DNA from: Sulfobacillus benefaciens
GTDB taxonomy: Bacteria; Bacillota; Sulfobacillia; Sulfobacillales; Sulfobacillaceae
DNA: 43,213 nucleotides
Direction of reading: 5' to 3'
Assembly (NCBI GenBank): GCA_003023695.1
Contig: PXYW01000022.1
Coordinates: 1 to 43,213, forward strand
Position numbers and translations under genes: made by a program. Shown here in pieces: positions 8,384 to 16,935 of the stretch (the stretch's first letter is position 1; each line of letters starts with the position of its first letter). The notes below the pieces were generated by a model. The model did no database searches and had not been told where the DNA came from. It was given only the letters and a program-made list of their open reading frames with translations.

Positions 8384-8884
8384 TTAGGTTTTAGGAAAAA
8401 TAACAACATCCTGGGGCGCAAGGCCTGTGACTTGAGTGGCGGTATCTGCAATCCGTGCCACTTGCGTGTTGGTTAGGTTCGCGGCTCCCACCACGATATC
8501 AACTCGGTTCGAAGTTACTGTCACAACAGTCAACGGAAATCCGCGAGCGCTCAATAATCCTTCAATTTGGGTTTCTTGCTTCAACTCTTGTGTATCAGCC
8601 ACCATCGTCATCGTCGCCTGGTCCTTAGCCGTTTGGGAAATTCCCGGATTATTGGCAATGCTCTTCAAGGTGGCAATTTCTTGACTCATCATCCGGTCTC
8701 TCTGCATTCGATAGTTGACAAAATAATTCTCCAATCCGGTGACTTTGGTTCCAGCGTTACGCGGCGTGGCAATGGCAGTACTAACAGAGGTGTTGACTTC
8801 GGCCCGGTGATACACTACATACCCCAACAACACCGCCAAAACGGTGACAAACGCGGCAAAGCGAATCATCTGCGGTCGCTTCAT
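8384..8884 (-). CDS. spoIIIAH: stage III sporulation protein AH
   Basis: The 166-residue protein has one N-terminal membrane helix (residues about 9-26) and an external domain with a YscJ/FliF-like ring-building fold, seen here as the conserved end VTVTSNRVDIVVGAANLTNTQVARIAD. In the mother-cell membrane it binds forespore SpoIIQ and forms the SpoIIIA-SpoIIQ channel ('feeding tube') needed for late forespore gene expression. Length and operon position (last of eight) match the family. The C-terminal tail of about 30 residues before the terminator is normal. It is 24 bp downstream of spoIIIAG. Confidence 0.92.
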   Translation of the reverse strand: MKRPQMIRFAAFVTVLAVLLGYVVYHRAEVNTSVSTAIATPRNAGTKVTGLENYFVNYRMQRDRMMSQEIATLKSIANNPGISQTAKDQATMTMVADTQELKQETQIEGLLSARGFPLTVVTVTSNRVDIVVGAANLTNTQVARIADTATQVTGLAPQDVVIFPKT

Positions 8885-8908
8885 ACTAATTACCCCCAGT
8901 CTTTCTGT

Positions 8909-9418
8909 TCAGTTCGGCAAGATCAGCACCTGATAGGGTTGAACTTGCAACAGTGTTTCCACGGCTTGCGCCAATTCTGATCGGATGTTAGGATTGGTTG
9001 CTGTAGGCGCCACCACCACCACTCCGGCGACCAAAGGTCCCACTTGATCGAGCGGCACCACGGCATCACCCCCAGCGTTGGTTACCACTACCGGACTGGA
9101 GCTAGGTGTTGTTAGTCCTTGGGTAGAGGTTACGTATTGACTTTGGATAGTCCGATCCAGCGTCACCGCCACAGAGACGGGTCCCACCTGCGGTATGGCT
9201 TGTAAAATCGTGCGAATTTGCCCAGCAACCAGTTGCTCTTGCCCGGATAAGGTGGAGGTGTCCGGCGGCGGCCCGTGTGCAGCTTGAGTAGATTTGGTCC
9301 CCAACCCGCTAAAGGCCAGCAGTCCTACCCCCAGAGCACCGACAAGCAACATCCGCACCAAAGTTCCCCGGTCTTCGCGCACCATGCGTCGCCACCAATC
9401 GCTAAACCGTGTCTGCAT
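8909..9418 (-). CDS. spoIIIAG: stage III sporulation protein AG
   Basis: The 169-residue protein has a single membrane helix at about residues 22-40 (TLVRMLLVGALGVGLLAFSGL) and an outside domain with GPVSVAVTLDRTIQSQYVTSTQ and the end VETLLQVQPYQVLILPN, characteristic of SpoIIIAG. SpoIIIAG assembles into a large ring in the intermembrane space of the engulfed forespore. It is slightly shorter than the B. subtilis protein. Gene order AF-AG-AH and short spacing (6 bp after AF, 24 bp before AH) support operon transcription. Confidence 0.9.
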   Translation of the reverse strand: MQTRFSDWWRRMVREDRGTLVRMLLVGALGVGLLAFSGLGTKSTQAAHGPPPDTSTLSGQEQLVAGQIRTILQAIPQVGPVSVAVTLDRTIQSQYVTSTQGLTTPSSSPVVVTNAGGDAVVPLDQVGPLVAGVVVVAPTATNPNIRSELAQAVETLLQVQPYQVLILPN

Positions 9419-9424
9419 TAAGCT

Positions 9425-9922
9425 TCACTCCCTTCTTTTGTTTCTTATCCCCTCCGGGATTGCCTGGCCTTGATAATGAATCTGCACCTCGGCCAGCGTT
9501 GACGTTCCTGTGGTCGTTTGCAATGCGGCTTTTACATAAGAACTTAATTGGTTTGCGTTAATGGGTTTGGTTGTATTGACCTTCACGACAATCCCTCCTT
9601 TAGGTATTGGACGAATTTGACAGCTTGAGACGCCGGGAAAGGACAGCACCATGGCCTCCGCCTGATTCCACTCCTCTTGCCGGATTACCGCATTCAAATT
9701 TTGTCCGGTACCGCTGCCCAATAATTCTTGCTGTATGGCCGTGACATGGGCCCCCTGGATAAACCGCCATACAGGACTCACCATGACCAGCAACAGAATC
9801 AGTCCCACCACCAATCCGGTATACCGACGCAAATCTCCTTTTGGGAGAAGAAATTCCGCAAGATTGCCCAAAAGGACAATTACCACCAACGACTTGATCC
9901 ACGTGCCGACCACGGCCAACAT
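9425..9922 (-). CDS. spoIIIAF: stage III sporulation protein AF
   Basis: The 165-residue protein starts MLAVVGTWIKSLVVIVLLGNLAEFLLPKGDLRRY, the characteristic SpoIIIAF opening, with two membrane helices in the first 65 residues followed by a soluble domain. It is part of the membrane base of the SpoIIIA channel. I place the start at 9922 because it overlaps the spoIIIAE stop as TAATG; the longer open frame upstream of it lies inside spoIIIAE in another frame. Translational coupling with AE is likely. Confidence 0.92.
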   Translation of the reverse strand: MLAVVGTWIKSLVVIVLLGNLAEFLLPKGDLRRYTGLVVGLILLLVMVSPVWRFIQGAHVTAIQQELLGSGTGQNLNAVIRQEEWNQAEAMVLSFPGVSSCQIRPIPKGGIVVKVNTTKPINANQLSSYVKAALQTTTGTSTLAEVQIHYQGQAIPEGIRNKRRE

Positions 9923-11079
9923 TAGAGAATAACCCCGTTGGAGGCAGAGGCCACCACCGTGACCACGAGGAAAAACATCAACGCAACTGCCCCTGCTATG
10001 GCAAGTAACCAACCGATGGCGTTAGCCATGGTTCCCAAGGTAGCGCTTACTCCGCCGACATTCAGTGGCTCGGTGGCAGCCGCCCCCAGTCGATACAAAA
10101 ACATCATGAGAAATAGTTTCAGCAACGGAAACGTCACCATGACAATAATGGTCAAGGCTCCCACCATCGATACCGCATTTTTCAACAGCAGTGAGGAGCC
10201 TAATACCGCTTCCATGGCATCGGAAAACATTTTTCCGACCACGGGAACAAAGGTGTTGGCCAAAAATTTTCCTGTTCGCAACGCCACTCCGTCGGCAACT
10301 GAACCTGCTGCGCCTTCTACGGCCATAACCCCTAAGAACAGAGTCATTAGGCCTCCCAACAACGTAAGCCCAGTGGTTCTCAACAACTGCCCCAAATAGT
10401 GCAAGGAAAATTGTGGTAACCAATGACCCACAAGTTCTACGATGGTCGCCATGAGCACCAAGGGCAGTACCCAATCACGGGTGAGCATGGCCACTACATT
10501 GACCGTAAGCAACATCAAAGGATGGAAAATTCCTGCCGAAGCGAAGGCGCCACTGCCTGCCATCAGGACGACAATCAGGGGAATAATGGCTTCCATCAGA
10601 TGCCACAACTCGCTTATCAAATTGGTAACCATAGTAATGGCCACTCCAAACGAGTGAAGCGCCACCAGAATCAGCAGGGACAATACGGCGAGTCGGGATA
10701 TTTCCGCGACCCCGCCTTGCCCCAATGAATCCGTCAACCGTCCTAATACCGCCGCTAACACCGACAACACAAAAATAATCCCTAATACCCGTCCTTCAAC
10801 TTCCAAATCTCCCATGATGGCTGAACCTAATCCACTTAACAATTGAGGAACATTAAAAGGATTTTTGTGATGCAGCAAGTCCGAAGCAATAGTTCCCACT
10901 GAAGGAATTTGAATTTGCGGATACTGCCCCACCAGGCGCGAGACTTCCTGGTCTAATTGCTTGGTATTTACCGACTGGGCCTGAGTCTCTACCATGGCAT
11001 CAAGCCCCTGGGCGAATACCACCGGTGACGCCCATAACACAAACATCACCGCACACAGACCTAGTAGTACTCGACGCAT
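9922..11079 (-). CDS. spoIIIAE: stage III sporulation protein AE
   Basis: The 385-residue polytopic membrane protein has an N-terminal signal-like segment (residues about 3-23), a short soluble part, and roughly seven membrane helices. It contains long Gly/Ala/Leu-rich stretches and the family segment PFNVPQLLSGLGSAIMGDLEVEGR. SpoIIIAE is the large integral membrane subunit of the SpoIIIA complex in the mother-cell membrane. Its size matches the family. Its stop overlaps spoIIIAF by one base. The gap to spoIIIAD is only 15 bp. Confidence 0.93.
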   Translation of the reverse strand: MRRVLLGLCAVMFVLWASPVVFAQGLDAMVETQAQSVNTKQLDQEVSRLVGQYPQIQIPSVGTIASDLLHHKNPFNVPQLLSGLGSAIMGDLEVEGRVLGIIFVLSVLAAVLGRLTDSLGQGGVAEISRLAVLSLLILVALHSFGVAITMVTNLISELWHLMEAIIPLIVVLMAGSGAFASAGIFHPLMLLTVNVVAMLTRDWVLPLVLMATIVELVGHWLPQFSLHYLGQLLRTTGLTLLGGLMTLFLGVMAVEGAAGSVADGVALRTGKFLANTFVPVVGKMFSDAMEAVLGSSLLLKNAVSMVGALTIIVMVTFPLLKLFLMMFLYRLGAAATEPLNVGGVSATLGTMANAIGWLLAIAGAVALMFFLVVTVVASASNGVIL

Positions 11080-11094
11080 GGCTTCAATCCCCCC

Positions 11095-11487
11095 CTAAGA
11101 CGGAATCATCTTTAAAATGGTGGTAATGATGGCGCTTATCAACGGAAGCGAGAGTGCCAGAATGGCAACTTTTCCCGCCAGTTCCACCCGCCACCCAAGA
11201 CCCGATTCTCCCGTGTCGTATGCCATCTGCGCCGCGAATGTAGCAATATAAGCAATCCCTATGACTTTTAACAGAATTGCCAAATATAGCCCTCTGACCT
11301 TTACCAATGTTGCCAATTGCAAGACCTGGGCGATGACCGTTTGCAACGGGGCTAAAATCAACAACAGCACTACAGCACCCACTGCGAATCGAATCACGAC
11401 CCCCCATTCCTTACGTTCTTCGCGCAGCACCACCAGCAAGACGGTGGCAATCAGAGCAATAGAAGCAACCTTTAAAATGGTATGCAC
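11095..11487 (-). CDS. spoIIIAD: stage III sporulation protein AD
   Basis: The 130-residue membrane protein has about four hydrophobic helices and the RKEWGVVIRFAVG segment shared by SpoIIIAC and SpoIIIAD. It ends in IISAIITTILKMIPS, typical of SpoIIIAD. It is a component of the sporulation channel in the outer forespore membrane, located between spoIIIAC (17 bp upstream) and spoIIIAE in the standard order. Confidence 0.9.
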   Translation of the reverse strand: MHTILKVASIALIATVLLVVLREERKEWGVVIRFAVGAVVLLLILAPLQTVIAQVLQLATLVKVRGLYLAILLKVIGIAYIATFAAQMAYDTGESGLGWRVELAGKVAILALSLPLISAIITTILKMIPS

Positions 11488-11504
11488 TGGCTCGACCCCT
11501 CGCC

Positions 11505-11702
11505 TTACAGGTTGAACATGGTACGGACAGCCTCAAATAGCTGTTGTACCTCTCGCAGGACCAAAACAAACCCAATAGCAACCCCGGCTAAGGCCACCAA
11601 TTGTCCCCATTCTTTACGGTCTAACCGCTCCAGCACGCTGTAGGCTACGGTCACCAAGATTCCGATACCCGCCAGTTTGATAATGAGATCGATGTTCGTC
11701 AT
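11505..11702 (-). CDS. spoIIIAC: stage III sporulation protein AC
   Basis: This 65-residue protein (B. subtilis SpoIIIAC is about 68) has two membrane helices: residues about 5-22, then, after RLDRKEWGQLVALAGVAIGF, a second at about 33-50. It is similar to the first half of SpoIIIAD, as is usual for this pair. It lies third in the spoIIIA operon, 30 bp after spoIIIAB. Confidence 0.92.
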   Translation of the reverse strand: MTNIDLIIKLAGIGILVTVAYSVLERLDRKEWGQLVALAGVAIGFVLVLREVQQLFEAVRTMFNL

Positions 11703-11732
11703 GCGCCGCTCCCATCCGCCCCACCCTCTGGG

Positions 11733-12233
11733 CTAAAGTAACAGAATCACCAACGCCACGCCTGACAGCGAGATCAGCGATTCTAATAGACGCGCTTGTT
11801 TCAAGTCCTCCACGCGGGCGTCGCTGGCCAACTCTTTTAACAACATCTCAGTACTGCGCAACATCTCTTTTTGATAATCCGGTGCCGAAGATCCTAACTT
11901 TGCAGCCATATCAATTAGTACCTCTCGGTCCCGTGGATGCAGCGCACTTTCTCCGGCGAGCGACTGAGCAAATGCTTGGGAAATATCCGTGGCGCGGGTC
12001 GCCAGTAAGTCGACAACACTCTCTAGCTGAGACCGCAAGATGGGATAAGTGATGGCTGCTTCCTGTAATGCTTGTGATAAAGTCGCTTGCCGCCACGAAA
12101 TGGCGGGTACTAAAAACCCCACACATTTAACCCAAGCTTCCAGAAGCTGCACCCGACGGCGAAACGGCCGAGCCACGGCGCGGCCGAGCCACACCGCCGC
12201 GATAACTACGAAAAAAGCGCCTAGCCATCTCAT
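11733..12233 (-). CDS. spoIIIAB: stage III sporulation protein AB
   Basis: The 166-residue protein has membrane helices at both ends (residues about 3-18 and 150-166) around a helical cytoplasmic domain. It contains GESALHPRDREVLIDMAAKLGSSAPDYQKEML, close to the family pattern, and distantly resembles type II secretion F proteins. It is thought to form the inner-membrane platform of the channel with the ATPase SpoIIIAA. Its ATG overlaps the spoIIIAA stop (ATGA), indicating translational coupling. Confidence 0.92.
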   Translation of the reverse strand: MRWLGAFFVVIAAVWLGRAVARPFRRRVQLLEAWVKCVGFLVPAISWRQATLSQALQEAAITYPILRSQLESVVDLLATRATDISQAFAQSLAGESALHPRDREVLIDMAAKLGSSAPDYQKEMLRSTEMLLKELASDARVEDLKQARLLESLISLSGVALVILLL

Positions 12234-13144
12234 GCTTTTTTCACCGGAATCTCCAGGCCTTTAGAACTCCAGATTGTCCTCACCGAACCCGGACCTGGAT
12301 TTCGTCCTAAAAACACCACGGCGTCAAACAATTGAGATTCCCAGAGTTGCTCCAATCGTGGATTTCGTTCTGCCGCAAGATTCCGTGCGTGCAACGTGCC
12401 AATCACCTCCACGCCCGCATGACGGGCTTGGAGCAGAGCCGCCAAATCATCGTCTCCTCCCAATTCATCGACCACGATCAAATCTGGACCCAAAGTGCGA
12501 ATAGCTGTAATAATGCCTTCGGGTTTGCTCCAGCCCTGCAAAACATCGACATGATGGCCGAGGTCAAATCCTCGATGTCCGGCACTAGCCCCAGCGATCT
12601 CAGAGCGCTCGTCGACGACCACCACCCGCCATCCGTCACGGCTAAACCAACGTGCGACATCCCGAAGCAGCGTCGTCTTTCCTGCGCGTGGAGGCGCGGC
12701 AATGAGCCAGGAATTCCCTTCAACACCCCACTTCCTAAGGCGTTCAATCAAAGACGCGGCAATCCCGGAAATATCATGAGCATAGCGAATGTTGAGCCCC
12801 GTGATTTCTGTTTGGGTAACAATTCGTCCATCTTGCCACACGGCACGTCCCGCCACACCAACCCGGTGCCCCCCGGGGAGCGTAATGTACCCTTGTCTAA
12901 GCTCCTCCATCCGAGCGTATAACGAGTGATCAACCAATATAGACAGGATGCGGCGAATGTCATCCGCCCCTGAAATCACGGGAACTCCTTGGTAACACAG
13001 CGGCATCCACGAAGCATCCGTGTATAACATCACTGGTACGTCAACCCGAAATCGAATTTCTTCAAGCCTGCGCAGGACACCAGGATCCAATTCAGCAATT
13101 GCGTCCCGCCATGGATGGGGCGGAAGATACAACCAAGGTTCCAT
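12230..13144 (-). CDS. spoIIIAA: stage III sporulation ATPase AA
   Basis: The 304-residue RecA-like ATPase has Walker A APPRAGKTTLLRD at about residues 150-162 and Walker B DLIVVDELGGDDD at about 225-237. It is related to secretion ATPases of the VirB11/GspE type and powers the SpoIIIA channel from the mother cell. The start ATG at 13144 is preceded by AGGAGG ten bases upstream. It is the first gene of spoIIIAA-AH, and a sigma-E-like promoter lies about 45 bp upstream of the start. A histidine kinase gene diverges from it. Confidence 0.95.
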   Translation of the reverse strand: MEPWLYLPPHPWRDAIAELDPGVLRRLEEIRFRVDVPVMLYTDASWMPLCYQGVPVISGADDIRRILSILVDHSLYARMEELRQGYITLPGGHRVGVAGRAVWQDGRIVTQTEITGLNIRYAHDISGIAASLIERLRKWGVEGNSWLIAAPPRAGKTTLLRDVARWFSRDGWRVVVVDERSEIAGASAGHRGFDLGHHVDVLQGWSKPEGIITAIRTLGPDLIVVDELGGDDDLAALLQARHAGVEVIGTLHARNLAAERNPRLEQLWESQLFDAVVFLGRNPGPGSVRTIWSSKGLEIPVKKA

Positions 13145-13190
13145 GGAGCCCTGCCTCCTGTCTCTGAGACATCCTGTCCCAGTATTTGAT

Positions 13191-13218
13191 ATCTATGGAC
13201 AGACTCGCCAAGTTATTC
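13191..13218 (-). promoter_or_regulatory. sigma-E-type promoter of the spoIIIA operon
   Basis: On the minus strand GAATAAC (13218-13212), a 14-bp spacer and CATAGAT (13197-13191) closely match the sigma-E -35 and -10 elements and their spacing. Transcription would begin near 13184, about 40 bases before the spoIIIAA start. This agrees with the known sigma-E control of spoIIIA in B. subtilis; here it is read from sequence only. Confidence 0.65.
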
Positions 13219-13270
13219 CAATTGACCTGTCGGGACATTATCCTGAACAGCAAGGATATTCGGGTACATT

Positions 13271-13279
13271 TGCTATAAT
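13271..13279 (+). promoter_or_regulatory. extended -10 promoter of the kinase/regulator operon
   Basis: TGCTATAAT is a TGn-extended -10 with a perfect TATAAT at 13274-13279, about 20 bases before the ATG at 13300. No strong -35 is seen, as is common for extended -10 promoters. AGGGGGA provides the ribosome binding site. Confidence 0.6.
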
Positions 13280-13299
13280 TTCGTTAGGGGGATTACAAG

Positions 13300-14679
13300 A
13301 TGGCGCGACAAATGGCGGCTACTGTGTTGGCTATGATCGGAGTAAGCTTAGTCATACTCGTAGACAGGCTCCTCTTAGTGCCACGTCTTCCCGTTGGGTC
13401 CAACACTTTTTGGCTCTGGGCCATTTTGGTGACATTTACTGGTCTGTTTTCTTTCGTGGTATTTGGTATACTACGGCAGCAGCATCGGGACCTTACCCGC
13501 GTAAATGAGACGTTGGCGAAACAACGTGACAGATTAAATGCCTTGCGTGACGCGACCTTGGCCATTACCTCAAACTTCGATTGGGAAGATGTGCTACAAC
13601 AGGTCGTAGAAGTGGCCCGTCAGTTGCTTGGAGCCCGCTATGCGGCCTTATCAGTGTTAACGGATGATACCCCGCAAAAAGTCTCGAGATTCATTACCTC
13701 AGGACTGACAGACCCGGAACGGCACCTTATTGGCGAATATCCCCAAGGCCATGGTGTGCTGGGACATGTACTGGCATCCAAAAAACCGCTGCGCGTCGCC
13801 AACCTCCAAGATCATCCCCTTGCTGTAGGTGTTCCGCCGCACCATCCAGTGATGACAACTTTTCTAGGATTGCCCCTGTTGTACCACAGCCAAGTGGTAG
13901 GACACCTGTATCTTACAGAAAAAACTGGCGGGTTTACTGATGAAGACCAGGAGATCGGGGAGCTGTTTGCCCGACAGGCGGCCGCGGTAATTGCTAACGC
14001 AAGACTTTCCGAGGATCGTGCACGACTAGCAACCCTCAGTGAACGTGAGCGCATCGGTCGTGATCTGCACGACGGCGTCTTACAAACACTTTACGCTGCT
14101 ACCTTAGCCCTAGATAATTTGTCAGATTCTCCAGACGCCAATCCGGCTGTGGTAAAGGAACTAACCCAGGTCTCAGATACCCTGGGACTTCTAATGACTG
14201 ATGTGAGATTTTTCATTCAAACCCTGGAAAACACGCCGGTGGACTTTCGCATTGCCCTAAACGATGTCGTGCGCCGATTGTCGCTAACCGCGGAAGTGGA
14301 CATTGTATTGGATGACGCCAGTTATTTGGAAATGCCCCCAGAACTCATCCATGACCTGATATTATGTATACAAGAGGCATTGTCCAATGCTAGCCGCCAT
14401 GGCCAAGCCACAAAAATCACCATACACTGGGAAAAATCCAACGATGCATATCATGTCAAGATATCAGATAATGGAGTCGGCTTCTTGGTCAAAACAATTG
14501 ACAGTCCAGCGCATCATGGACTACGGAACATGCAACGCCGCATCAGCGATTGGCACGGCTCCTTAAAGGTCGACAGCGAACCAGGCCGTGGAACTACTGT
14601 CAGCCTAATGGTTGACCGCGACACGGCGCTGAACCGAAAGCATCACCGTACCCCGTTATCGACGAGAAAGGAGCCTTGA
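13300..14679 (+). CDS. GAF-domain sensor histidine kinase, NarX/DegS-type
   Basis: The 459-residue kinase has two N-terminal membrane helices (about 7-28 and 37-58), a coiled linker, a GAF domain (about 90-235) with LGLPLLYHSQVVGHLYLTEK, a HisKA_3 dimerisation segment with the phospho-accepting His257 in RERIGRDLHDGVLQTLYAA, and an HATPase domain (N-box EALSNASRHG, G-box DNGVGF). This is the architecture of DevS/LiaS/NreB-like kinases. The paired response regulator starts 1 bp after its stop. The signal is unknown; the very short loop between the helices suggests that the membrane part or the GAF domain senses it. The gene diverges from spoIIIAA and disrupts the efp-spoIIIA neighbourhood seen in B. 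subtilis. Confidence 0.9.
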   Translation: MARQMAATVLAMIGVSLVILVDRLLLVPRLPVGSNTFWLWAILVTFTGLFSFVVFGILRQQHRDLTRVNETLAKQRDRLNALRDATLAITSNFDWEDVLQQVVEVARQLLGARYAALSVLTDDTPQKVSRFITSGLTDPERHLIGEYPQGHGVLGHVLASKKPLRVANLQDHPLAVGVPPHHPVMTTFLGLPLLYHSQVVGHLYLTEKTGGFTDEDQEIGELFARQAAAVIANARLSEDRARLATLSERERIGRDLHDGVLQTLYAATLALDNLSDSPDANPAVVKELTQVSDTLGLLMTDVRFFIQTLENTPVDFRIALNDVVRRLSLTAEVDIVLDDASYLEMPPELIHDLILCIQEALSNASRHGQATKITIHWEKSNDAYHVKISDNGVGFLVKTIDSPAHHGLRNMQRRISDWHGSLKVDSEPGRGTTVSLMVDRDTALNRKHHRTPLSTRKEP

Positions 14680-14680
14680 T

Positions 14681-15355
14681 ATGTCTCAAACTAATGTAGA
14701 ACACGATGGCAGCAACGAACTTATCCGGGTAGCTTTAGTCGATGACCATGAGATCGTCCGCATTGGCCTAGCGAATATGATTGAGCGACAGCCAGATATG
14801 CAGGTTACGGTAGATGTTGGTAGTGGCGAAGAAGCGCTCGTGCAAATCCCTGGTCAAGCGGACGTCGTGGTGCTTGATATTCGTTTAGGAGATACCAATG
14901 GCTTAACCGTGCTAAAAGCCCTTAAGGATCGTGACCCAGCGGTTAAAGTGATCATGTTGACATCATTTGGCGGCGACGAACTGGTTCTAGACGCATTAAT
15001 TGGCGGCGCTTCCGGATATCTTTTAAAAGAATCCCGAGGCCGTTCAGTTATTGATGCCATTAGAACCGTAGCATCGGGCGGTTCCCTTTTTGGACCCCAA
15101 ATTGCAGAAAAACTTCTAGCCCGATTGCGCCAGCCAGCATCTGCCGATCCTTTGGCGGTCCTTAGCCCACAAGAGCAAAAAATTCTTGCGTTAATCGCGC
15201 AAGGCAAAACCAACAAAGAAATAGGGCAGGATATTTTTTTAAGTGAAAAGACGGTCAAACATTATGTCAGCAACATCTTGAGCAAACTCGGGTACACCAG
15301 GCGCTCGGAAGCCGCGGCATTCTTTGCGCAACACCGCTTTGAAGGGCCGCACTAG
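14681..15355 (+). CDS. NarL/FixJ-family response regulator
   Basis: The 224-residue regulator has a receiver domain with the acidic pair in LVDDHE (residues 20-23), the phospho-accepting Asp66 in VVVLDIRLGDTNG and Lys at about 114 in YLLKES. It also has a LuxR-type HTH (about 155-215: LSPQEQKILALIAQGKTNKEIG). It is the cognate partner of the GAF kinase immediately upstream: the kinase stop and this ATG are separated by one base, with AAAGGAGCC as ribosome binding site. It resembles DevR/NarL regulators that bind DNA as phosphorylated dimers. Targets are unknown; the nearby spoIIIA genes and its own operon are candidates only by position. Confidence 0.92.
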   Translation: MSQTNVEHDGSNELIRVALVDDHEIVRIGLANMIERQPDMQVTVDVGSGEEALVQIPGQADVVVLDIRLGDTNGLTVLKALKDRDPAVKVIMLTSFGGDELVLDALIGGASGYLLKESRGRSVIDAIRTVASGGSLFGPQIAEKLLARLRQPASADPLAVLSPQEQKILALIAQGKTNKEIGQDIFLSEKTVKHYVSNILSKLGYTRRSEAAAFFAQHRFEGPH

Positions 15356-15370
15356 AAAGCAACGCTAAAC

Positions 15371-15393
15371 GGCATGGAGTATTACTCCATGCC
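15371..15393. terminator. hairpin between the response regulator and the convergent Asp-rich gene
   Basis: GGCATGGAGT (15371-15380) and ACTCCATGCC (15384-15393) form a perfect 10-bp stem with a 3-base loop, 16 bp after the regulator's stop. There is no U-tract on either strand, so it may act as a weak or factor-dependent terminator or as an RNA-stabilising hairpin. Confidence 0.5.
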
Positions 15394-15422
15394 GGCGCGG
15401 TATCGGCGTGAATGTCTACAAG

Positions 15423-15902
15423 TTATAGGTATTCCTTGTCAAAACCATCATCATCATCATCGTCATCGTCGTCCATCACGATACAATCTTCATCAGAATC
15501 GAATACAATGTTGCCACAGTGAGGACAACTCAGTTGAATGCCGTCTTCGTCAAACAACGCTTCGTTGTAAAACGAATCCTGGTGACATACCGGACATTCT
15601 AATTCGATGTAGCCTTCATCGTCATCCTCTTCAATACGCAGGTCGTCATCATCATCGTCATCCATCTCCTCGGTGGCGCCAACATAGACGTCCTCTTCCA
15701 AGGTCATTAGATCTGAATCGATTTCCTCAACATACTCTTCAAGTTCCACTTGATTGGCTTGAACTTCTTCTACATCGAGGCTCAACTCACGCAAAACCTC
15801 CACCACTTCCGCCAGAATTTTTCCCTCGCGGCCTTGGTCAGCTAAGTCGTACCGTTCCGCCATTCCCGACAAATATGAGACCCGTCGCCGAAGATCAGCC
15901 AT
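15423..15902 (-). CDS. Asp-rich coiled-coil and zinc-ribbon protein, unknown function
   Basis: The 159-residue protein has three parts. The first is an N-terminal helical segment (1-70) that begins MADLRRRVSYLSGMAERYDL. The second is a zinc-ribbon-like region with Cys103/Cys106 (CPVC) and Cys126/Cys129 (CPHC). Around these lie runs of aspartate at 81-87, 93-95 and 144-152. The opening resembles uncharacterised clostridial proteins with the same start plus a C-terminal zinc ribbon. The aspartate runs are encoded by GAT/GAC triplet repeats. GGAGGTG eight bases before the ATG is a strong ribosome binding site. It sits downstream of efp on the same strand after a 437-bp gap. Acidic tails can bind metal or nucleic-acid-binding proteins, but no function can be assigned. 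Confidence 0.75.
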   Translation of the reverse strand: MADLRRRVSYLSGMAERYDLADQGREGKILAEVVEVLRELSLDVEEVQANQVELEEYVEEIDSDLMTLEEDVYVGATEEMDDDDDDDLRIEEDDDEGYIELECPVCHQDSFYNEALFDEDGIQLSCPHCGNIVFDSDEDCIVMDDDDDDDDDGFDKEYL

Positions 15903-16339
15903 GCGCTACACCTCCTTATCGCCGTTACAGTGTTAACGTAACCAATCGTTGGCCGCTTCATGCGCAAAAAACCCGGCAATGGATCTGTTGTTTTCTCAAT
16001 GAAAGGCCAATCGGCTGAACAATTGACCCAACATCGGTGGAAGTCCGATCTAGTCTACGGTTTCGTCCAAAAACCCCCACGAGACATACATGTATAGGGA
16101 TAGAAGGTAGAAGACAGGGAAGTGTAATTGCGGAGGATCTCGGCATACGGTTCATTAGTGCGCCGAGTCCTGTAGCTAATGCATATGGTGTGATCCAATG
16201 GGTACCCGCGTCGCCCTGGATGCCTAGGCCAAACTCAGACGCCGCGAATGGTTCTTGGGTATGAAGACCCATCGGGGAAACGGCATGACATCCAGAGCAT
16301 AGGTCAGAGGCAGACGCGGATGTTTTAGGACGGGTCGTG
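15903..16339. other. gap between efp and the Asp-rich gene, with a long non-coding-looking open frame
   Basis: This 437-bp stretch contains a minus-strand open frame (15958-16404) that begins inside efp in another frame. Its translation has a CSGCH motif but no hydrophobic pattern or family signature, and it has no ribosome binding site. B. subtilis has the small gene yqhV near this place, but I cannot find an equivalent. It may be a decayed gene. Confidence 0.3.
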
Positions 16340-16897
16340 TCAGGCGCGACCTGTATACTGCCCAGTTCGCGTGTCCACGGTAACTTTGTCGCCGACATTG
16401 ACAAAAAGTGGGACTTTAACCACGGCGCCGGTTTCTAGGGTGGCTGGTTTGGTGGCCCCCGACGTCGTATCTCCCTTAAATCCTGGTTCCGTCTCCGTCA
16501 CTTCCAGGACTACGCTGTTGGGCAAATCTACGCCAATACTGGCACCTTTAAATAGCACCACATAACACAGCATATTTTCCTTGAGGAATTTTACTCCGTC
16601 GCCGATATCCTCGGCCTTCAATGGAATTTGCTCGTAAGTTTCGGTGTCCATGAACGTGTATTCATCATTAGAATTGTAAAGATACTGCATTTCGCGCTTT
16701 TCCACCTTAGCAGCTGGCACGCGCTCCCCCGCATTAAATGTACGTTCTAGAACACCCCCTGTTTGCAAATTTTTCAATTTGGTCCGTACAAAAGCCGAGC
16801 CTTTCCCAGGTTTAACATGTTGAAATTCGATAACTTGGAAGAGTACCCCGTCTAACTCAATAGTAACCCCGTTGCGAAAATCATTGCTGGAAATCAA
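16340..16897 (-). CDS. efp: elongation factor P
   Basis: The 185-residue translation factor has the three-domain EF-P layout: a KOW-like N-domain with [18 protein letters not shown] (Lys32 in KPGKG is the usual modified residue), then two OB domains ending [20 protein letters not shown] rescues ribosomes stalled at consecutive prolines. The start codon is TTG at 16897: the family N-terminus [14 protein letters not shown] begins exactly there and AAGGAG lies 11 bases upstream. It is 39 bp downstream of the M24 peptidase, reproducing the aroQ-pepQ-efp order of B. subtilis. Confidence 0.97.
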   Translation of the reverse strand: MISSNDFRNGVTIELDGVLFQVIEFQHVKPGKGSAFVRTKLKNLQTGGVLERTFNAGERVPAAKVEKREMQYLYNSNDEYTFMDTETYEQIPLKAEDIGDGVKFLKENMLCYVVLFKGASIGVDLPNSVVLEVTETEPGFKGDTTSGATKPATLETGAVVKVPLFVNVGDKVTVDTRTGQYTGRA

Positions 16898-16935
16898 TCT
16901 CTAATCCACTCCTTACTAACGACCTTAACTGGATC

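Noticed and set aside
15440-15670. Tandem CAT/CAT-CGT repeats read as a CRISPR or satellite array
   Set aside because: They are triplet repeats inside a reading frame coding for aspartate, without spacers of constant length.
15958-16404. 148-aa open frame overlapping the end of efp, with CSGCH
   Set aside because: It begins inside efp in another frame, has no start site and no protein-like pattern; CxxCH alone does not make a cytochrome.
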